Positions 8,481 to 17,743 of a stretch of DNA of 55,000 nucleotides are shown here, piece after piece. Each line of letters opens with the position of its first letter. The first letter of the stretch is position 1. Both the position numbers and the translations under genes were made by a program. The stretch is taken from the NCBI GenBank assembly GCA_019918135.1, contig WBZZ01002990.1, positions 117,501-172,500 of the forward strand, in the 5' to 3' direction. This DNA is from Paulinella micropora (Eukaryota; Cercozoa; Imbricatea; Euglyphida; Paulinellidae). The notes below the pieces were generated by a model. The model saw nothing but the letters and a program-made list of their open reading frames with translations, did not search any database and was not told the origin of the DNA.

Positions 8481-10055
8481 ATGCCTACACAACACGGAGG
8501 CGAATTAGACTTTTCTAAAACTGACTACATCAGTGCTTCTTATCGTTTGAATAAGCTTAACCCACGAGAAAGCAGTAATGGAAATGTCACTATTACCTCC
8601 GCGGGAGGACAAGAAAGCACATTTGACCTTATTAGTCGCCCATTTAACTTGGCTAGGTCAGTTCTGAGTTTTACTTACACTATCCCAGACACGGATACTA
8701 AATACAACAAGGCTTATATGGACTGCCTTGCTCCTATTAGACAAATTCAACTTCAAACCCGTAGCGGAGTTTATCTGTGCGATTTGAACTATGTTGGAAA
8801 TATTACAAAGATGATTTGGAAGCCCGAGACTTCGCTTAAAGACTTTCTCGCACTTGAAAACCACGATGTTGGCACTGGTGCTGGCTGTATGCTTCAAAAG
8901 TGTAATGCTGACAGTAGGGCGGAAACTGGATTTGATAATCTTGTTCTTGCTGGTCAGACTGCGAGTGCTGCGACTGTGGCTGGTAGCATTGATACCGATG
9001 CTCACCTTCGTGCGACATTGAATGTTTATGGAAATGCTATTGCTAGTGCTATCGGTCCTCCTTCAACTAATGCCCGCCGTCATAATGATGCTCTTATCGC
9101 GGCCGGAACTGGAACTCCACTGCCTGTTAATGTGCCTTACAATGAGGCGAAGTATTTTACTGCTGGTGCTTTGGGCAATAATGCTAATGCTGGTGATATG
9201 GCTATTAAAATTAAACTTAATCTTGGTATGCTTTACAACACTATTTTCGCCCTTGATAAAACTATTATGTTTCCTGAGATTTTGACGATGCGAATTGTCT
9301 GGAACGGTTCTGCGAAGATTTATTATTCTGGTGCTGACCCGCTAAGTCCTGGTGGCGTGACTAACATTGCTGCTGGTGCTGAGGATGTTGCTGTTAGCAA
9401 TCTTAACTTGTTTCTTGCTGTTGAGCAGAACCCTGGTGTCATTCAATCTATTCAAAGCCAGATTGCGGGCAGTGGTATGAGTTTTGATATTGATTACCCC
9501 TATGTGTATAAGAATACTATTGGAACTGCTAGCGATGGTAAATCAACTGAAAACCAAAACATTATTTTGCGATTTGACCGCGGGCACGGGCAGAGGTTGA
9601 AAAAGATTTATCACAGTGTGTTTCATTCTGTTGAAAGTGTAAATACCGCTTATGACAATGATGTAAATGATGAGCGGTCTGCTACGGGTGCTGTTGTTGC
9701 TGATGCTAAGCGAAAGGTTGTCTCATTCTACACTACCCTTGATGGAGCGAGACAGGAAGAATTTGATGTATCTGTGGCTAACCTTGAAGACTATATGATT
9801 ATGAAGCCGAGGTTGGAGGGTAGTGCCTTGATGAATTCTAATGTGTATCAATACGACTGGCTTTATGATAATTGCTGGGACAACAATCGCCCTCTGTGGA
9901 GCAAGGACCAGAACGAGATTAGCGGGCTTGACTTATCTCAGGAACGGCGATGGGAGTTTATTGGAACCTGCCGAAACAAAGTCCATTCTCACTACACTCT
10001 GGCTATTACTCAGCGAACTGTGAGTGTGAAGGAAAATGTAATTACTATTAGTTAA
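8481..10055 (+). CDS. Major capsid protein, double jelly roll
   Basis: The 524-residue length, beta-rich composition and position immediately after the penton gene match the double jelly-roll major capsid proteins of PLVs and virophages. The N-terminus MPTQHGGELDFSKTDYIS has the Gly-Gly site and the conserved-looking strand that precedes the first jelly roll. No transmembrane segment is present. Codon use differs from its neighbours in favouring GCT/GGT-rich stretches, perhaps reflecting high expression. Promoter: T-run then TTAAAATATAG ~55 nt before the ATG. The frame is intact, so this gene decayed less than the polymerase. Confidence 0.83.
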   Translation: MPTQHGGELDFSKTDYISASYRLNKLNPRESSNGNVTITSAGGQESTFDLISRPFNLARSVLSFTYTIPDTDTKYNKAYMDCLAPIRQIQLQTRSGVYLCDLNYVGNITKMIWKPETSLKDFLALENHDVGTGAGCMLQKCNADSRAETGFDNLVLAGQTASAATVAGSIDTDAHLRATLNVYGNAIASAIGPPSTNARRHNDALIAAGTGTPLPVNVPYNEAKYFTAGALGNNANAGDMAIKIKLNLGMLYNTIFALDKTIMFPEILTMRIVWNGSAKIYYSGADPLSPGGVTNIAAGAEDVAVSNLNLFLAVEQNPGVIQSIQSQIAGSGMSFDIDYPYVYKNTIGTASDGKSTENQNIILRFDRGHGQRLKKIYHSVFHSVESVNTAYDNDVNDERSATGAVVADAKRKVVSFYTTLDGARQEEFDVSVANLEDYMIMKPRLEGSALMNSNVYQYDWLYDNCWDNNRPLWSKDQNEISGLDLSQERRWEFIGTCRNKVHSHYTLAITQRTVSVKENVITIS

Positions 10056-10105
10056 GAGGTAATTAATTTTGATAGATTATTTATTTTTTTAATAATATAC
10101 AAACA

Positions 10106-11347
10106 ATGACCACTCACCAACGAAATTTAGTCGCCCAAAATCCTGTCGGAGACTTTGTAAATGTCAAAGTTGGATATGGCGGACACATTGATAATATGAA
10201 AACCGCCTTTGGCGAAACTACAACCGCACAATTAACACCAGTTGTTCAGGAGATTTTCCCCTATACCGTTAATACACGGATATGGACTAAAACAGAAACA
10301 AAGGCGACCGTTTCATTTAATGCTAATATGGCGGAATTGAAAACGACTGCCAACGCTACTGCGGATGTCTCTCTGGTGAGCAAAAGAAAAATAAAATACA
10401 GAACGGGTATGGGAGTTATGTGTCGCTTCACTGCTTTATGGACGACGGATGATGCGAAAGCACACTATTCATTTATCGGAATAGGAAGCGAATTTGAAGA
10501 TGGATTTTATTTTTACAAAAACGAGGTAGGGATGAATATTCTACATTGTAGAGGAGGAAACGCCAATTATATTGACCAAGAAGAATGGGATGACCCGTGT
10601 GATGGAACAGGCGATATGCCAGACTTGCTGTGGGATAAAGGAAATGTATTTCAAATTCAATTTCAATATTTGGGCTTTGGTGCTATTAAGTTTTCAATTG
10701 AGAACCCAGAGACTGGCGAATTTCAGCTAGTCCATATGATCAAGTATGCGAATGATAATACTGGTGTAAGTCTGCGAAATACTACATTACCTTTTACGGC
10801 TATAATGAGAAATGATGCTTCTACTGGAATTCAATCCCTTAAAACCGCGAGTGTTGGGTTATTCGTAGAAGGCACCAACACTATTAATTCAAGCATATCA
10901 AACGAAGCGGAAGGAGATGAAAAGGCGAGCACCACGGAAAGTCCAATTCTAAGCATAAAAAATAAAACAACTTTTAATGGTGGTGCGACCAATTATTCAA
11001 TAGTTTATCCAACTCTCGTGAGCATATCAAACGAGGACAGTAAAGTTAATGTAGTGCGAATTGTGAAAACGACGGGCACACTTACGGGACAGAACTTTGC
11101 TGATATTGATGCCACAACTTCAATCGTATCAAAGGACGTATCTGCGACTGCCCTAGGTGGTGCTACTATAACGGATGTCATTGTTAAACTTTATGTTAAT
11201 GCTTCTTCTAGCCAGCTTATTGACCTGCGAACCTATGATATTCAACTCGCTCCTGGCGAAAATCTAACATTTTTACAAAAGTCTTTATCAACTGTTGCGA
11301 ATGGAGGAAATGTGAGTGTTATCGTTAATTTTATTGAGGACCATTAA
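10106..11347 (+). CDS. Fibre/receptor-binding-like virion protein
   Basis: The 413-residue protein follows the major capsid gene with a T-run/AATATAC promoter just before the ATG. The central part (~100-230) has strand-rich segments such as GMGVMCRFTALWT, FIGIGSEFEDGFYFYKNEVG and ILHCRGG, resembling the lectin-like domains of phage and giant-virus tail or fibre proteins that contain a FTALWT...GIG..DGFYF pattern. The C-terminal half is Ser/Thr-rich and beta. A vertex fibre or host-attachment role is inferred from this and from position. A Gly-Gly near residue 26 (GYGG-H) might be a cleavage site. Confidence 0.55.
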   Translation: MTTHQRNLVAQNPVGDFVNVKVGYGGHIDNMKTAFGETTTAQLTPVVQEIFPYTVNTRIWTKTETKATVSFNANMAELKTTANATADVSLVSKRKIKYRTGMGVMCRFTALWTTDDAKAHYSFIGIGSEFEDGFYFYKNEVGMNILHCRGGNANYIDQEEWDDPCDGTGDMPDLLWDKGNVFQIQFQYLGFGAIKFSIENPETGEFQLVHMIKYANDNTGVSLRNTTLPFTAIMRNDASTGIQSLKTASVGLFVEGTNTINSSISNEAEGDEKASTTESPILSIKNKTTFNGGATNYSIVYPTLVSISNEDSKVNVVRIVKTTGTLTGQNFADIDATTSIVSKDVSATALGGATITDVIVKLYVNASSSQLIDLRTYDIQLAPGENLTFLQKSLSTVANGGNVSVIVNFIEDH

Positions 11348-11389
11348 TTAATTTTTGTAATATTTTTTTTCTGTAATAATATAGGAGAT

Positions 11390-11470
11390 ATGTATAGTCG
11401 TAAGTTGTATGTTGTGGGTGGTAGGCGGTTTCTAACAAAAACATCTATCAAATCCTACATAAGAAAATGA
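11390..11470 (+). CDS. 26-codon upstream ORF overlapping the next start
   Basis: A short basic ORF (MYSRKLYVVGGRRFLTK...) begins 6 nt after an AATATAGG box, and its TGA overlaps the next ATG (ATGA). Being closer to the promoter than the main ORF, it could be a uORF or a small basic peptide. Its existence as a protein is uncertain. Confidence 0.3.
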   Translation: MYSRKLYVVGGRRFLTKTSIKSYIRK

Positions 11471-12024
11471 TAAACAAATATAACGATGGTGAAGTGCTGA
11501 ACCCAGAAGATAGCAATTTCGTGCTAGACCTAATAACCCATCACCCTTGTCTAAAAAATGGCATTATTGATGTTGAAAGTAATTTGACCACGGGGAGAAA
11601 ACACTTTCGTGTAGATGGTAAGCCGTTTTCGTGGAATTGCTGTGTTGAACTCATAGGCCTTAGCAAATTTAAAAAAATGGCGAGAGTGATAAAAGATGCG
11701 AGCAGGAATACAATAAGACCGCAAATACAAGAATATCTTGACCTTATGGCTATTGATGTATTCGTTGAACCGCGATACATATGCGAAATAAGTGGCGATA
11801 TATATGAGCGGGTTGATGTCCATATTGACCACCACTTTGACATCATACAATTCAAAGACATCCTTCAACAATACCTTGAAGTGAATAGAGAATTAGAAGT
11901 TGAAGACGGTTTATTGAAAGAACCGCATTTTACCAAATTTAGCGACTTCCACAAACAGAAAGCGATATTGCGAGTAATAAAAAAAGAAATCAATATAAGA
12001 GGTAAAATGTATCTCCTACGGTAA
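11467..12024 (+). CDS. DUF3223 (DCL)-like protein with an HNH-like C-terminal pattern
   Basis: Residues ~20-65 (LITHHPCLKNGIIDV... then FRVDGKPFSWNCCVEL) match the DUF3223/DCL pattern of a His-Pro helix followed by F-x-V-x-DG and a Ser-x-x-C strand. The C-terminal part (RPQIQEYLD...YICEISGDIYERVDVHIDHHFD) has a C-x(n)-VHIDHHFD arrangement like that seen behind DUF3223 in some bacterial and phage proteins, where it resembles a degenerate HNH nuclease. A nucleic-acid role is plausible but not shown. The 3' end overlaps the convergent small gene by 9 nt. Confidence 0.5.
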   Translation: MINKYNDGEVLNPEDSNFVLDLITHHPCLKNGIIDVESNLTTGRKHFRVDGKPFSWNCCVELIGLSKFKKMARVIKDASRNTIRPQIQEYLDLMAIDVFVEPRYICEISGDIYERVDVHIDHHFDIIQFKDILQQYLEVNRELEVEDGLLKEPHFTKFSDFHKQKAILRVIKKEINIRGKMYLLR

Positions 12025-12210
12025 AAACTTTTTCACTTCATCTTTATTCTTAAAATAAGGCTGTTGAACTAGCCATTCTAGATATTCTTTGTCAATCTTG
12101 GCAACATCTTCAGTTTTCATTTTTTTATATTTTCCATATTGTAGAGTTTTATTTACTTCTTCCTCTTCGTCGGGAATTTCTTTTCTTGCTTCGGCTTCGC
12201 TCATTGTCAT
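12016..12210 (-). CDS. ExoX-C-like small protein, copy A
   Basis: The 64-residue product has an acidic N-terminus and the motif QYGKYKKMKTEDVAKIDKEY followed by LEWLVQQPYF. This Y/F-GKYKG..-(I/V)-DIA..D..Y..WL pattern is the small domain found at the C-terminus of ExoX-type exonucleases and free-standing in some viruses. It is a paralogue of the next gene (12260-12532). It likely binds nucleic acid or a replication partner; no nuclease residues are present. Its 5' side carries the 20-bp repeat also found inside the lipase gene. Confidence 0.6.
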   Translation of the reverse strand: MTMSEAEARKEIPDEEEEVNKTLQYGKYKKMKTEDVAKIDKEYLEWLVQQPYFKNKDEVKKFLP

Positions 12211-12228
12211 ACCTCCTACGTCGGTAGA
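12209..12228 (+). repeat. 20-bp direct repeat, copy 1
   Basis: ATACCTCCTACGTCGGTAGA occurs here, just upstream of the copy A start codon, and again identically at 13267-13286 inside the lipase frame. It contains the near-palindrome CTACGTCGGTAG. Confidence 0.85.
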
Positions 12229-12259
12229 TGTATATTATATAAAAATTTATTTATTATAA

Positions 12260-12532
12260 TCATAAATACTTTTTCAATTCTTTATTTTGGACCCACGGCT
12301 GACGAACTAGCCATTCAATATATGGCTTGTCAATCTTTGCGATGTCTTCTATTTTTTTACCCTTGTATTTCCCAAAATGGAATGTGTCTTTCGGTTGAGC
12401 GTTTCTCATTTCTTCAATCGCTTTTATTTCGTCGTGGATTACCTTTTGGACATCGGCGAGAGAAAACGATTTATTTTTGCTTTCAATTGAAAGTTGTTGG
12501 AACTTCTCGCACAGTCTAGTGAGGGCGGACAC
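12260..12532 (-). CDS. ExoX-C-like small protein, copy B
   Basis: The 90-residue product has a helical N-terminus (LTRLCEKFQQLSIE..) then FHFGKYKGKKIEDIAKIDKP and IEWLVRQPW, the same domain as copy A in a more canonical form. Two tandem paralogues in one small genome point to a local duplication. It is divergent from the lipase gene; the 53-nt gap holds the CCTGCCTA..TATATAC box shared with the DNA polymerase gene, hinting at coordinated, perhaps early, expression with replication. Confidence 0.62.
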   Translation of the reverse strand: MSALTRLCEKFQQLSIESKNKSFSLADVQKVIHDEIKAIEEMRNAQPKDTFHFGKYKGKKIEDIAKIDKPYIEWLVRQPWVQNKELKKYL

Positions 12533-12543
12533 ATTAGGGGGGT

Positions 12544-12559
12544 GTATATAGTAGGCAGG
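12544..12559 (-). promoter_or_regulatory. CCTGCCTA-TATATAC promoter box (ExoX-C-like gene)
   Basis: On the minus strand, CCTGCCTACTATATAC ends 11 nt before the start at 12532, preceded by an A/T-rich tract. An almost identical box (one extra T) precedes the polymerase gene at 28358-28374. None of the capsid-cluster genes has the CCTGCC part, so this looks like a separate promoter class. Confidence 0.6.
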
Positions 12560-12585
12560 AAAAAAAATTAAATAATTAATATATA

Positions 12586-13563
12586 ATGTCTGAGTGGATT
12601 AAGTTTGTTAAGGCTTACTCCGTCAAACACAACATAACCTATGGTGAGGCATTGAAAAAGGCGGGCAAGGAATACAGGAAACAGAAGGGAGGTAGTGCGG
12701 ATTTATCGGAGGATGTCTATTTGTCTTCGTCAGATAGAAAAGGTGCGGACGGATGGAAACCAGTTGCCAGCAAAGAAAAATCAACAGTGTATGAAAAAGA
12801 TGGTAAAGCTATTGTCGCATTTAGGGGAAGTGCGGATAAGCGAGACTTACTCACCGATGTAGCCTTAGTAAAGGGAGTATTAAAAAGAACACCGAGATAC
12901 AAAGAAGAGCAGAAGCTGGTTAATGAAGTCATAAAGAAATATGGTAAGGATCATGTGGAGCTCACTGGGCATTCGTTAGGTGGCACGATTGCGAAAGATT
13001 TAAGCCGACAGACTGGGGTAAGGGCGACCACATACAACAAAGGCAGTAGCATAAAAGACCTCATTGAAGGAGTAATTGACCGAGTAGCTGTTAAAGTAAA
13101 TCCAAAAGGTAAGCGGGCGAAGACTGCGAAGCTGACCACGAACTACCGAACCGCATTTGACCCCGTATCGTTAATGGGTGCTACGGCTGTGAATACTAAG
13201 TTAGTGAAGCCGACGAGGGGTGTTCATACGATTAGGAGCTTCAAAGGTAAAGGAGCCAAAAAAAATATACCTCCTACGTCGGTAGACAGTATCTATGACT
13301 TTCATAACTCGTTTGATAGTCCAATATCGTTCAAGCACGTGGCACGACTTAAAGCAACATATAACAAATTCATTGACAGTAGGTCTAGATTTATCCACAC
13401 TGGTGTTGTTCGGCCTTGTGAGCAGTGGATGGTAGAAGAGAATGTAGGCTGGATGTCAGCATACGGTTTCTTGTCTGGTATCGTTTTTTTTCTATCAAAT
13501 TTCTGCTCAATATCGTCAATCGTAATGAATATATGTTCTTTGGTATCCCTAGTAATAGTGTGA
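12586..13563 (+). CDS. Class 3 lipase-like virion protein, probably with an altered C-terminus
   Basis: The nucleophile elbow GHSLGG (residues 128-133, Ser130) sits after a strand KDHVELT, and upstream AIVAFRGS forms the expected oxyanion strand, as in alpha/beta-hydrolase class 3 lipases. The N-terminal WIKFVKAYSVKHNITYGEAL..YRKQKGG resembles a leader seen on several virion proteins of large DNA viruses and ends in a Gly-Gly site. A virion phospholipase for membrane breach is the usual idea for such genes. After the 20-bp repeat at 13267, the last ~90 codons run antisense to the helicase C-terminus, so the native end may have been lost by recombination. The catalytic Asp/His were not assigned. 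Confidence 0.7.
   Translation: MSEWIKFVKAYSVKHNITYGEALKKAGKEYRKQKGGSADLSEDVYLSSSDRKGADGWKPVASKEKSTVYEKDGKAIVAFRGSADKRDLLTDVALVKGVLKRTPRYKEEQKLVNEVIKKYGKDHVELTGHSLGGTIAKDLSRQTGVRATTYNKGSSIKDLIEGVIDRVAVKVNPKGKRAKTAKLTTNYRTAFDPVSLMGATAVNTKLVKPTRGVHTIRSFKGKGAKKNIPPTSVDSIYDFHNSFDSPISFKHVARLKATYNKFIDSRSRFIHTGVVRPCEQWMVEENVGWMSAYGFLSGIVFFLSNFCSISSIVMNICSLVSLVIV
13267..13286 (+). repeat. 20-bp direct repeat, copy 2
   Basis: Identical to 12209-12228. It lies in the lipase frame just downstream (on the minus strand) of the helicase stop codon, a possible recombination point. Confidence 0.85.
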
Positions 13564-14693
13564 ATATCGCCATTATGGACAACCTTCGTATTACAACGAA
13601 ACACAACCTGATGACCTGTTTTAAGTTGTTTATTTTGTAGCATTTTGTTATTGCTTTCATTAACATTGCTGTTAGAGTGCTGTAATATTAAAGGTTGGTT
13701 TTTGTCAGTTGGTTTAGGGTGTGGCTTAACTTGCTTATTGAGAGCATCTAATTCTTCAAGTGTTAGTATTGTAGGTAGGCAGTCTTTTGCTTTATGTTGG
13801 CTAAGCTCATTACCACCTATTTTGTAATAGTCTTCTACCTTATTTAATATAGATTGTAGAACTAGGTCTTTGGCCTGTCTGTAATTTGTATCAAGATTTA
13901 TTTTTGTAAATAGCTTGAAAGTTTTTGACTTGTGGAATGGTTCTGATGTTGGGTCTGGGCAAGGAAGCTGAGCTAAGTGGCCGAATAAGACGATAGATAC
14001 ACCGCCGAATGGTCTGTTGATTTTGGTGTATTTTCTGAGCATATGGTCCAGACTTTCTAAATTCTTGGAAGTAAGCATAGAAACTTCATCAATGGTTATT
14101 CTGTGATTAATTGCTTCTTCGCCAACTGGTATCGGTAGCGGTAGTCTATGATATAGCATTGTTAGTATTTTGGAGTGTATATTCAGAATTAATAACTTGG
14201 CGGGCATTGTGTGTCATAGCGGTTGATAAAAACTTTTTGTCTTTGAAATGTGTGTTAGTGTATTTTGATGGCTGACCAGTTAGGTATTTAATCATTTCAG
14301 ATTTACCCGTTCCAGCTTTGCCGTGAATAAGTAATAATTCTTGTTCTGGTAAAGGTTTGTATTCGTCTTTGGTGCTATAATCTGGAAGAGGGACGTCCTC
14401 AAATGCGGAGAACTCTGGATATTGTTTATGTGGTGTTTCTAAGAATTTTTGTAATGGTAGTATGTCTTTGAAACCGCTGTGTCGCTGGTATGTTATCCGT
14501 GGTTCGCCATTTATGTAGGAAACGAAACAAGTCATACTTAATTGTGGTGCTATGAACTCGTCTTGTTCTAAAACCTCGGGACGAAATTCTTTTCCTGTTT
14601 TCATATATTCACCTTCGTATGCGATACTGTCTGTATTAGAACATAACAAAGTTCGCCCAGTATTTACAAGCTTTAACATTTGGTTATGAAGAA
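13302..14693 (-). pseudogene. PolB motif C plus Pif1-like helicase (C-terminal part of split gene)
   Basis: On the minus strand the segment opens just after the transposon with the polymerase motif C (CSNTDSIAYEGE). It continues to a superfamily 1 helicase: Walker A LIHGKAGTGKSEM, motif Ia (THNA..), motif II ITIDEVSML, motif III GGVSIVLFGHLAQLP, motif V STIHCSQGRT and motif VI LYVALSRAT. This is the Pif1/RecD-like set. The coding frame changes near 14205, inside motif Ia, by a 1-nt-type frameshift. The first codons of the ATG-started ORF here belong to the transposon TIR. With the segment at 26445-28356 it forms one ~1,100-codon polymerase-helicase gene. Confidence 0.85.
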
Positions 14694-14697
14694 CTAT
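14694..14697 (+). repeat. Target-site duplication CTAT (left)
   Basis: CTAT directly precedes the TIR start AACAAGTGATT. The same CTAT follows the right TIR at 26445-26448. Removing the element and one copy puts both polymerase halves in one frame. Confidence 0.85.
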
Positions 14698-14862
14698 AAC
14701 AAGTGATTCGGCCAAATGTGGGGTATCAATTTTTCCGAAATTGTCCTACAGGTGATTTTGCACTTTTTGATTCAGACATTGAAAATGTGTTTTATTTAGT
14801 AAAAATAATATTGAATAAGCTGAATAACGTATTAAAATGATTTGCCAGTTGTTTTAAAGCTT
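14698..14862 (+). repeat. Left terminal inverted repeat
   Basis: Starts AACAAGTGATTCGGCCAAAT and pairs with 26281-26444 reversed. Similarity to the fold-back element continues further inward, to about 15075 where a G-run begins, whereas the right end diverges after ~165 bp. Confidence 0.9.
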
Positions 14863-15114
14863 CCTAGTTTGACTTTGTGATATCAATATGAAGCCTCCTA
14901 CATATGTGAGAAAGGATAATTAGTCATATTGGTTTTTCTCATCCGTTTCAATAATGAATTTGATTACTAAATCTGCTTAATTGCATTATTACAAGCTGAA
15001 TATTAAATAATATTCGACAAATCATTAATAACTTTCGACTTGAATGTAGTATCCAGCTGGTGGAGCTCGCCGGGGGGGGGGGGGGGGTGGTAGATTGAAA
15101 TGAGCTACAGTCAC
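14863..15114. other. Left subterminal region of the transposon
   Basis: AT-rich DNA ending in a G-run at 15072-15087. It is similar to the subterminal DNA of the fold-back element (38905-39145), including TGAATTTGATTACTAAATC. No gene seen. Confidence 0.7.
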
Positions 15115-16061
15115 TTACAGAGCAGCTGCACGGCGAGCTAGTTTCTTCAACTCCCTTGCATACTTTCTAGATGTTTTCGCAAACCAATCTTCTTCTTCTT
15201 CTTCTTCTTCTTCTTCTTCTTCTTCTTCTTCTTCTTCCGATTGCACTCGACCCCTACCTTTGCCCCGACCCCGACCCCGAGCTCTGGCCCGACCCCGACT
15301 GTCTTCTTCTTCTTCTTCTTCTTCTTCTTCTTCTTCTTCTTCTTCTTCTTCTTCTTCTTCTTCTTCTTCGTCCGATGGCACTCTAACCCTGCCCCTGCCC
15401 CGACCCCGACCCCGACCCCGAGCACGACCCCGAGCACTTGCCCGACCCTGACCTCTAGCAAGACTATCTCTACCACCCACTGCATCCTTTCCTTTTTGTT
15501 CAATGCTGCAATCACATACTTGAAAGTGCCCCCATGCTGCACTCACAAGTTCTGCACGTTTGAACTGCTTTCTATCAGCATTTCGAAAGGCTATGCCATG
15601 TGCTCGAAGATAGCTTACCAACTCCTTCACTAACACTCTCATCGCTCCAAAAGCTTTTTCATCTGACGCGACAGCAATAAAGGATGCAACCCTTTCCCAT
15701 GCTGGCATTGACCTACCATCAGCTGCCTCAAACGCTAAATCCTGTTCTAATCGCTGCTGTGCTGAGAGCATTCTACCTCCAACCCAAGCAGGATGTGTTG
15801 GCGGTTGGCTATCACTGAGGAAGTAAGTTCTAGGGTAGTTTAGCCTTTCCTCCTCTGTCAGTTTGGAAAGACCGATCATCTTTGCCTTCCTGTCAGATGG
15901 GACTGCAAAGGGGTCCGGTGGAAGATCTGCTAGCACTCTAACATTCACTGACCACTTCTGATCGTTTTTGTCAGTGCATGAAATATGACCTGGATAACCA
16001 GGCTCGCCTCCCTCGCCGTAGCTTCCTGCAAAGCGCAAGCCTGCAACTGCGCCTGGGCGGC
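15115..16061 (-). CDS. Transposase gene, last exon (RG- and poly-Glu-rich C-terminus)
   Basis: The exon begins after an acceptor TTTTATAG at 16062 and reads through a globular part (GYPGHISCTDKNDQKWSVNVRV ... LPPDPFAVPSDRKAKMIGL). It then enters low-complexity Arg/Gly repeats (RGRARGRGRGRG), two poly-Glu runs encoded by (TTC)n on the plus strand, and a basic end. Stop TAA at 15115-15117. RG-rich and acidic tails could bind nucleic acid or chromatin. The two poly-Glu tracts are microsatellites and their length is probably variable. The exon joins in frame to 16114-16242. Confidence 0.65.
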
Positions 16062-16113
16062 CTATAAAACATTTTCAGTTATGTATGACAATATAACAAT
16101 AAACATTTACAAC

Positions 16114-16242
16114 CTAGCATATGTTCTATCTGGTCCTTCTCCTCCTGTCCACAATGCTTCTGCGCAAGCTTGCGAACATCCTTCAGAAGTTTTGGATCTG
16201 CAAACTTTACGGGAGGAAGTTTTTTGGGCAGCGTCCCTTCCG
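16114..16242 (-). CDS. Transposase gene, small internal exon
   Basis: This 129-nt exon lies between an acceptor TTAAATAG (16243) and a donor CTAG|GTTGTAAAT. It encodes EGTLPKKLPPVKFADPKLL and KHCGQEEKDQIEHML, all sensible in the frame that links the flanking exons. The small size and consensus borders show real eukaryotic splicing inside the transposon. Confidence 0.65.
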
Positions 16243-16303
16243 CTATTTAACAAAATAAAATAAAAGTTAGATTTTTCAACTAACAGGAGAGCAAAGTGAA
16301 AAC

Positions 16304-17240
16304 CTGGAGCCCGGGTCATCATTTTAATCGGAGCTCCGTCTGGTCGGTCCCTTTCCCCGTGCCAATGCTCTTGCCCGTCTCCGAAGGTCTTTACCTTGGC
16401 CGTGGGGAGGCCGTTGTTGCCATCGCCTGGTACTCCAGCGTTGATTTGCCATGCCAGGGGACGATTCCAGTACTTCAAGTACTTGTTCATGCATGGTGAA
16501 AAAAAATTCACCCAGTCATAACTGGTGATCAGGATACAGACGACAATACGTTCTTCGTCTTTGGTGAACGCGCGAAGCAGCTTGAACAAAGCCTGAGCGA
16601 TGCTTGTGGTTAAAAAGGTAGTGCCTAACCCTCGTCTCATCGTGCGAAACTTCTGATCATCACCGGAAAACCCATGGTGTGGGAGATTTCGATGAGTCTG
16701 TCCTTGCAAAAACCATCCCGGCCAGATAATGAAGTTGATAAAGCCATACATACCCCAGCCAGTATTTTCGCCCCCTCCGTCAAACTCAATGAAGAGCTTC
16801 CATGCGGCCATAGTGTCAGTGCTCCACAGCCGACTCCGTAGCATGTGGTAAAGGATAGAGATTGTACTGTTCTGACCTTTTTCAATACCAGGGCCGTGAG
16901 TGTAGATGTAACTTTTCCTGGTTCTGTAACAACTGAACACCCCAAGGCCAAGACGAATAACGTACTTACCTTTAAAGTCAGTGGATTTGCGTCGACATGA
17001 AGGAACGAGCACAGGGGGTGTCCCGTCAAAAGAGCAAACAATCGATCGAAGGTCAAGAGGTGCTCCAGACTTCCGCTTAGTGGTTTGGAAACGATTTTCC
17101 CGATGGATTTTGTGATGAGTTTGGCTCCTCACCTTCCACTGTTGAAATTCAGCTTCATTTTTGAACCCCCGCTCTTGTTCCTTCATAAGCTGCTTGCATT
17201 GCGCTGCCAGCTCGGTGCAGATTTCATCCTTGGCGATGTC
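16304..17240 (-). CDS. Transposase gene, DDE/DUF7869-like catalytic exon
   Basis: The exon starts after an acceptor ACCAG at 17241 and ends at a donor CCAG|GTTTTC. It carries the landmarks of DUF7869-type transposase-like proteins: LRSIVCSFDGTPPVLVPS, a strand YVIRLGLGVFSCY, THGPGIEKGQNSTISIL, LFIEFDGGGENTGW (second acidic residue), and LPHHGFSGDDQKFRTM in the place where relatives have GHTH..ID. Downstream, DWVNFFSPCMNKYLKYWNRP and WHGERDRPDGAPIKMMTRAP fit the end of the domain. The altered GHTH-type motif may mean lost catalysis. Family assignment is from remembered motif order, not a search. Confidence 0.6.
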
Positions 17241-17265
17241 CTGGTCTATTATTCACAGGAAAAAA

Positions 17266-17267
17266 AC

Positions 17268-17345
<78 letters not shown>
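17266..17345 (+). repeat. (TAA)n microsatellite, tail of SINE-like element
   Basis: A pure TAA array. On the minus strand it follows the 3' end of the SINE-like body, as SINE tails do. It lies in the transposase intron. Confidence 0.9.
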
Positions 17346-17611
17346 GTGCTTCTCTGTCAATGGCTGATGCATTTCTGCACATGCGCCTCCATCGTCTCAC
17401 CCGTGAGGGGAGTACGAAGAATTGACGATAAGCTCTAATGACACCCCCGCAAGGGCAGTTCCAACACTTCCAGACGGGCCGGTATGTTCAATGAAAATAC
17501 TGGTCCAGACGGATCGGTATGTTCAATGAAAATACTGGTGGCACCGACGGGAATCGAACTGGCGACAGGGCCCAGATGGTAGAACTTGACCACTGGGCTA
17601 TCACGGTGTCC
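17346..17611 (-). mobile_element. tRNA-derived SINE-like element
   Basis: On the minus strand the 5' end at ~17611 carries a tRNA-like RNA polymerase III promoter: an A-box-like GATAGCCCAGTGG (17602-17590) and a B-box-like GTTCGATTCCC (near 17559-17549), 30 nt apart. The body then runs to a (TTA)n tail at 17345. Box spacing, tail and position in an intron of the transposon all fit a SINE. It is not an intact tRNA gene because the acceptor stem and cloverleaf are not complete. Confidence 0.6.

Positions 17612-17743
<132 letters not shown>

Noticed and set aside
15171..15460. Poly-Leu, poly-Ser and poly-Phe ORFs on the plus strand
   Set aside because: They translate the (TTC)n microsatellites antisense to the transposase exon.
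17549..17602. Functional tRNA gene
   Set aside because: A and B boxes are present but a full cloverleaf and acceptor stem are not; a SINE explains the boxes and the tail.
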